Below, piece by piece: positions 42,277 to 64,000 of a stretch of 64,000 bases of DNA. The notes under the pieces are model-generated. The model worked only from the letters and a program-made list of their open reading frames with translations. It was not told where the DNA came from and did no database searches. Origin of the DNA: Maea johnstoni (taxonomy: Eukaryota; Annelida; Polychaeta; Spionida; Magelonidae); assembly GCA_963942565.1 (NCBI GenBank), contig OZ012686.1, positions 27,833,708 to 27,897,707 of the forward strand, given 5' to 3'. A program made the position numbers and the translations under genes. Numbering within the stretch: position 1 is the first letter of the stretch; every line of letters begins with the position of its first letter.

Positions 42277-42348
42277 AGGTTCTACCGAGATTTGAACTCG
42301 GATCGCTGGATTCAAAGTCCAGAGTGCTAACCATTACACCATAGAACC
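42277..42348 (-). tRNA. tRNA-Gln (anticodon TTG)
   Basis: Read on the minus strand: acceptor stem GGTTCTA pairs with TAGAACC; A box TGGTGTAATGGTTAGCA; anticodon stem-loop CTGGA-CTTTGAA-TCCAG with anticodon TTG; B box GAGTTCAAATCTC; 72 bases, no intron. A run of Ts on the minus strand about 7 bases after the 3' end is a Pol III terminator. It looks functional. It lies alone between the minisatellite and (TA)n arrays. Confidence 0.96.
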
Positions 42349-42537
42349 TTACTCTGACTAAGAGGGCGAATATGTCGGACAGTATGCTGACAACTTTTAC
42401 CAACTAAAGTCCATATGGCTACCTTATTGTGTATTTCTGCAATATTATGATTAATTAGGTTATTATGTATTTGACATAATTATATGAACAATCAAATATG
42501 TAAAAATAGAAATACATGTATATACATAATTACATAT

Positions 42538-42648
<111 letters not shown>

Positions 42649-43155
42649 CATTTTAATTATATCTAAATATATATTCTGAACTCAATAGTCATAGACAATG
42701 GGTCCTTAAATAGAAAGTGGTCAAACCTTAATAACTTACTTAAAGGGAACTATTACTTGGGCGAGTAGGTATCCCCTGCCCTATTTGAAGATTAGTAATT
42801 TATGAGGCATGGTTAGTAGTTAAATTATTTTGTGAAATATAATTTCATGCTGTGGTAAGGCAACCATCTCTTTGTCTCTCTTGGTAATTTTATTCTGTCA
42901 AACTTAGTTATTTCTCTGGTTCCTTTTTTGGTGAAAAGGGCATCCAAATACAAAAATGTGTTCAATACTATTTAGAGTATCTAGAGGAGTACTCTTGGTT
43001 TTTGGTTGGCCACATTGATACATTGAGAAGAAAAAGCTAATTTCTTTGAGCAATGCTATCTATTTATAGCATTGCTATTTTTATCAGTCGTATAGCAAAC
43101 TGGTTCTAGGTATTTATAGAATCAAGCCATTCATGTTTATGCATATAGTTCCCAC

Positions 43156-43362
43156 TTAACCCTTCCAATGCTGAGGCTATTTTATTACAGCACACTAAGG
43201 ACACAAAGACTTTGAAAACCATCTAAACCCTGTCATGTTAGTATTCATTGGATAGCCGAGTTCTCTCAGATGAGTACCTATGTGCCAGGGTTACAGTCTT
43301 TTTTCAGGTTTTTTGTATAATTTTGTATTGGCCAAATTAGCCACCAACAGAATAAGGATTAA
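43156..43362 (+). mobile_element. TTAA MITE family A
   Basis: TTAACCCTTCCAATGCTGAG ... CAGAATAAGGATTAA. Confidence 0.8.
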
Positions 43363-43390
43363 TGTCATCTGAATGATAAACTATGTCTTA

Positions 43391-43500
<110 letters not shown>

Positions 43501-44199
43501 TCCCAAATAAGGTCTAAACACACATTATCTTAAAGGGAGTTGTTGGTTGGATTTAAAATATTTTCTCTAAATATTCACAAAAATATGCATCTATTCGAAA
43601 TATATCACCATCAAATTGAAGATCATTAAGGGCACTGAAAGGATAGAAGGTTTCATAAAAGATTCATAATGAAGAATAAGTAAAACATTGAACAGGTTTC
43701 AAGTTAGCTTTTACTCTCAGTAAATCATACACATTCAAAACATATAGTACTATGCACATTTCCTCTACATTTAGTAACATTTCCATTTTATTTCTATCTG
43801 TCCATCACCTGTATAGGTTACCATATTTGCTTTATACATTGAGCTATTTACATCTGTTACAGTCCACTTTTACATCCATATTTACACACGTTTAGTAATA
43901 TATTAACTTAAGTGTTGTTCACATTTTATCCTCCTAAAAACTCATAACTGTTCCAATATCAATTATTTATACATTAACCATTGTCTGACTAGGCCTAGTC
44001 CTTCCAACAAAATTGATTTTGGACCACACCCAAACTTTTATAATTTTAACACCTTTACTGCTAAGGATTAGTGCAACTAAATTAAATGAATGCTGATCCT
44101 TGTAACATTATGTACAAAATTCATTATAAACATAGAATAAAAAGTTTTCTCTTTTCCCCTAACATCAGTTTAATTAAATGATCTCTAATGACAAGCTAC

Positions 44200-44252
44200 T
44201 TAAACCCTTCTAATGCTGAGGCTACTTAGCCACTACCAGCGTAAGGCGTTAA
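44200..44252 (+). mobile_element. TTAA MITE family A, internal-deletion derivative (53 bp)
   Basis: Only the two ends remain: TTAAACCCTTCTAATGCTGA, GGCTACTTAGCCACTACCAG, CGTAAGGCGTTAA. The join at GGCTACTTAGCC is a short palindrome, as expected if a hairpin was deleted. Confidence 0.75.
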
Positions 44253-44825
44253 CCCTTTTTTATTGGTTAAGTTATGTTGCTAAGATGACATTGTCTTTAT
44301 AGTGCCATGAAACTTATGTTAACTTATGTTAACTTAACAGAAAGAAACTTAGGTATTTCTATGGGGTATTTATCAAACAGTAATTCTAAACCACAGAAAA
44401 GGTAGTCTGCATAGGTTTATAAAGGTTCAGTTCAGCTAAGATTTTGATAATTTCATTTTATTTCTTTTGTCAATCTTGTAAAATCTAAGAGGGAAACATC
44501 AGTAAATTACAATGCTGACAATCTGACAAAATAAATGGAAATCTAGCCTATTTAAAGTTTTTGCATCATATTTTCCATATGAAAATCTCTTTTTTCATAA
44601 TGACATTTTAGAGATAATTGAGGATATAGAGAATATATTGCCAATGGAAGACAGTTGGAATGTTTTGAAATACACCAGCTAGGCATTGCCCCTCTCAAAG
44701 AGTATACATTAGACTAAGTTTGGAAGTGAAAACTTGCATAATATACATAAATGGATCTGCTAATTACCTTGACAACACACTATCCCCATTCAGAGGCTAA
44801 GTAGTTACATTATATTATAATACAT

Positions 44826-45292
44826 AGAGCTGCACTCACAGAGGGAGATCAACGCATGAGCTCACCACCATTTTGACTCATGAGCTCATGAGCTCGTGGA
44901 CGTGCGTTTTTTGATGGATATTCATTATTCAGCCCACCAATTAAGAAAGAAGTACTTACTGATGGAGAATTGCTAACATTTAAACGGTCATTTCATTTAA
45001 AGTTCATTTAAAATGTGCCTGCATAGAAGAATTCATATCTATATTTACATATTGCTTTCTATAGAGCGGTACAAAGGTCAGTATAACATTCAAGACTGCC
45101 TGTATGAGTGGGGATTGTAAACACAACATGACAGCAATAAGCAGTAATATGAAAGTTTGTGTCAGATGTTCTGTGTTACGTTTGTGTTCAAAACATAGAC
45201 GAGTTCGCGAGTTGACGACTTCAGCTCGAGCTTGGCTCGCCTGCCCTAATGCTCGAACCACTCGAGTTCGTGAGTGGTGAGTGCAGCTCTAA
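44826..45292. mobile_element. hAT-like MITE, about 467 bp
   Basis: Inverted ends AGAGCTGCACTCAC and GTGAGTGCAGCTCT; TAATACAT occurs on both sides (44818-44825, 45293-45300). Internally there are clusters of GAGCTCATGAGCTC and CGAGTTCGCGAGTT palindromes. Confidence 0.75.
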
Positions 45293-45387
45293 TAATACAT
45301 CTCTCTTATTCAAGTACAAGTTGCACAATATCCTAGATATGTTGCATTGAAATGTTCCATTATCTTGTCGGCATGCTGGGAAATACT

Positions 45388-45572
45388 TTAACCCTTCCAA
45401 TGAATGAGTTTTGAAAACCATCTAAACCCTGTCATGTTGGTATTCATTGGATAGCTCTCACTGAGTACTCTTAGATGAGTACCAATGTGTCAGGGATTCA
45501 GTCATATTTTAGGGTTTTCGCATCATTTTGTATTGGCCAAACTAGACACCAGCAGCAGAATGGAAGGGTTAA
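45388..45572 (+). mobile_element. TTAA MITE family A, short left arm
   Basis: TTAACCCTTCCAATGAATG joins straight to TTTTGAAAACCATC; right end CAGCAGAATGGAAGGGTTAA, in which the usual CATAAGGG is altered towards the left-end sequence. Confidence 0.75.
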
Positions 45573-45736
45573 CATGAATGTTTATGTCATGTAATGATTC
45601 AAACTTTGCTATGTACAAAAAGGAATTAAACAGCTTTCCCCTGCTATGGTTTCACACTGCATATCTTCTTTAAGTGAAAGACATGAAAACCCCTATTGGT
45701 AGTATAACTCACATTCAAAGAGGATATGAAATTATT

Positions 45737-46275
45737 TTAACCCTGGAAGCCCTGAATGGTCTGAAAGGAACTGTACCTCCAGCCAAGATAGCCAGCCAGA
45801 AATGAGCACTATGGTACGTACCAGTACCGCTTTGGCAGAAACTGTTAAATATAGATGACCCCAGTAAACTTTATATCGAACTGAAGCCCAAAGTCAGGGG
45901 TATCCAATGGTATGGAAATCTCAAGGGAAAAATAACTTTATGGGGGTCATAGACAGGATAAAACAATCTCTTTTGTATTAACCCATTAATGCTTAAGGCT
46001 TCATTCGGAAATTGTCGTCTGGAGCGATGATACTTTTGACAATAACTTTTGAATTGGGAATTATTTTACAAAATATTTGAGGGAGAGTTGTTGGTAATGT
46101 TCTGATCAACATTTCTCCTTCAAATATTTTGCCAATTGTGCTAAAACCTGACAGGTTTCTTCAAATTTGGCAGGCTGGTTTTGGCCGCTCTGAGCATTAA
46201 TGGGTTAAGGTAAGTACATTCTTTGACTGTAATTCTTCTGACTGGAATAGCCGTCTACAGGGCCTCCAGGGTTAA
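45737..46275. mobile_element. TTAA MITE family C with a nested family B copy
   Basis: Ends TTAACCCTGGAAGCCCTG and CAGGGCCTCCAGGGTTAA: a third TTAA/CCC family. Family B occupies 45978-46208 inside it, so about 310 bp belong to C itself. Only one copy is seen in this window. Confidence 0.8.
45978..46208 (+). mobile_element. TTAA MITE family B, nested in family C
   Basis: TTAACCCATTAATGCTTAAG ... CTGAGCATTAATGGGTTAA; near-complete palindromic ends suggest a relatively young copy. Confidence 0.88.
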
Positions 46276-46616
46276 AGCAGTCCAATAACATGTTTATATA
46301 TTTTTCCCTTGCACTTGTTGAGCCAAAACAAATACCATTATTTCTTGAATATAATTCTCATCAGTAAAATACTAAGATTTGACCTCTTTGGTTTTGGTTA
46401 AAAACAATCCTCTCTGAACATAAACATAAACAAACAACCCACACCCTCCATGAAATCATGCATCTTATATATACTATTGTAAAACTTAGTACAATATCAG
46501 GAATAACAAAAATACCAATACAAAAAAGAAAATGCTGACATGTTCTTGACCAAAATAACCAGACTATATCCAATAGCTGGACAGATGTTTCTATTTGTTT
46601 GACACGTTTATTATAA

Positions 46617-46846
46617 TTAACCCATTAATGCTCAGAGCGGCCAAAAGAGGCCTGATGATTTTGAATATATTTTACTTACAAAAGCATTTTCTTGAAAACA
46701 ACTGAAGGAGAAATGTTTATCAGAAGGCAAACAACAACTCTCCCTCAAATTATTTTTGAACTTTCGCTTTATTCAAAAGTTATTTTCAAAAATATGAGAG
46801 TAGCAGACGACACTTTCTAGAGAAACTCTAAGTGTGAATGGGTTAA
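46617..46846 (+). mobile_element. TTAA MITE family B
   Basis: TTAACCCATTAATGCTCAGA ... AAGTGTGAATGGGTTAA; just 3' of the VIPAS39 stop (47054) on that gene's strand, perhaps inside its 3' UTR. Confidence 0.85.
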
Positions 46847-47053
46847 ACAATAAGAAAAAAAATGAAATATATTTCAGGGGGAGTTGTGTCATGACAAATG
46901 CTGCTAATCTGCATAGTTTCCTTATGGCGTATTGAGAAGAGTGTCCCTCATTGTTGTCTGGTCTTTCGCTTCCACCTCGCATATCATTACTCCGCCGTAT
47001 CCTTTGACAAATCCATACCTATTCATTATGTCATAGCAGTCTTGATACTCTCT

Positions 47054-63389
<16,336 letters not shown>

Positions 63390-64000
63390 TTTGAGAATGT
63401 CCTGACATCTGGCGGCCAAAAGGAAAACTAAATGTTAGTATACTTCAGCGGGGATGGATACTCAGAAAGTCAGTTTTCCCTCTACCTTTTATTAAATATT
63501 GTGGTTGCTCATCTAATCCTCCACCCTGCTTTTATTTGACAATTAAACCTATACAAAGCTGTCTGAAAAATACCATCCCAGCAGGGTGTAAGATTTTTGG
63601 GGGAAAATGTGAAAAACATGCAGTGTCAACAGCTGAGCTTTAAATTGCGCAGATGTGGAGAAAAGATCAATACGGAAGGAAAGGTGTCACATTGAAAAAA
63701 AATCTTTACCCCATACGAATTCGATTACCAAATAGTCGAAGGTTTATTAATCTTAGGCTATATTTATCCCAAATGTAAAGCAAAATTGCTAACATTTAAT
63801 ACCCAAAATGCATGTTTGAAGCGACCATGTTTTGATTAAAAATTCAATATAGAGAAAAGGGCCAAAACCATTCCCACTTGGGTGCAAACTTATAGCCATA
63901 GAAGCTTCTGTGATGGTTGGTCTTTTACTCTGCTCATGCCGTCATGGATGTTTTTCGCTGGGTGCTCATCTGGCTGTAGTCACGCCTTAAGCCTAAAACA
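63390..64000. other. Upstream flank of VIPAS39
   Basis: Presumed promoter and 5' UTR side of VIPAS39 on the minus strand. A GGCGGCC-bearing stretch lies at 63379-63417 next to the ATG. No TATA box, CpG island or other gene recognised. Confidence 0.5.

Overview
The window is nuclear DNA of an animal, most likely a marine invertebrate. Evidence is split genes with GT-AG introns, three recognisable metazoan gene families, a nuclear-type tRNA-Gln, tRNA-derived SINEs, and many short DNA transposons and (TA)n arrays. The sequence is AT-rich. I cannot name the species or phylum from sequence alone. There is one assembly gap of 200 N (29701-29900).

Three protein-coding genes are supported. (1) PLEKHD1, plus strand, about 2069-21576: the end of a PH domain followed by a long coiled coil. 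Its 5' exons lie left of the window. (2) A Dispatched homologue (RND/Patched superfamily transporter that releases Hedgehog), plus strand, 30385-33965: exons before the first extracellular loop are not visible and may lie in or beyond the N gap. A 600-base patch of its last exon changes reading frame about nine times, while both flanks are clean. (3) VIPAS39 (SPE-39, partner of VPS33B), minus strand, 63389 to 47054: 18 coding exons, every splice phase consistent, complete from ATG to TAA (519 codons). A tRNA-Gln(TTG) gene lies on the minus strand at 42277-42348.

Layout: 1-21.6 kb PLEKHD1 exons and introns; 21.6-30.4 kb noncoding, repeat-rich, with the gap; 30.4-34.0 kb Dispatched; 34.0-47.0 kb noncoding, with a 52-bp minisatellite (about 40.25-41.41 kb) and the tRNA; 47.0-63.4 kb VIPAS39; 63.4-64.0 kb its upstream flank. 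Dispatched and VIPAS39 are convergent. The three genes have no obvious shared pathway beyond membrane traffic and signalling.

The noncoding DNA is dominated by small nonautonomous DNA transposons. Three families are flanked by TTAA and begin TTAACCC (piggyBac-like); one has 17 copies. Others have TA target duplications (pogo/mariner-like), and three elements have 8-bp target duplications (hAT-like). Insertions are often nested or abutting. A second theme is local tandem duplication of exon ends: three exons in two genes have decayed extra copies beside them. I found no clear undescribed functional system. The most informative oddities are the Dispatched frame-change patch, a possible alternative last exon of PLEKHD1, the recurrent exon duplications and the TTAA element nesting.
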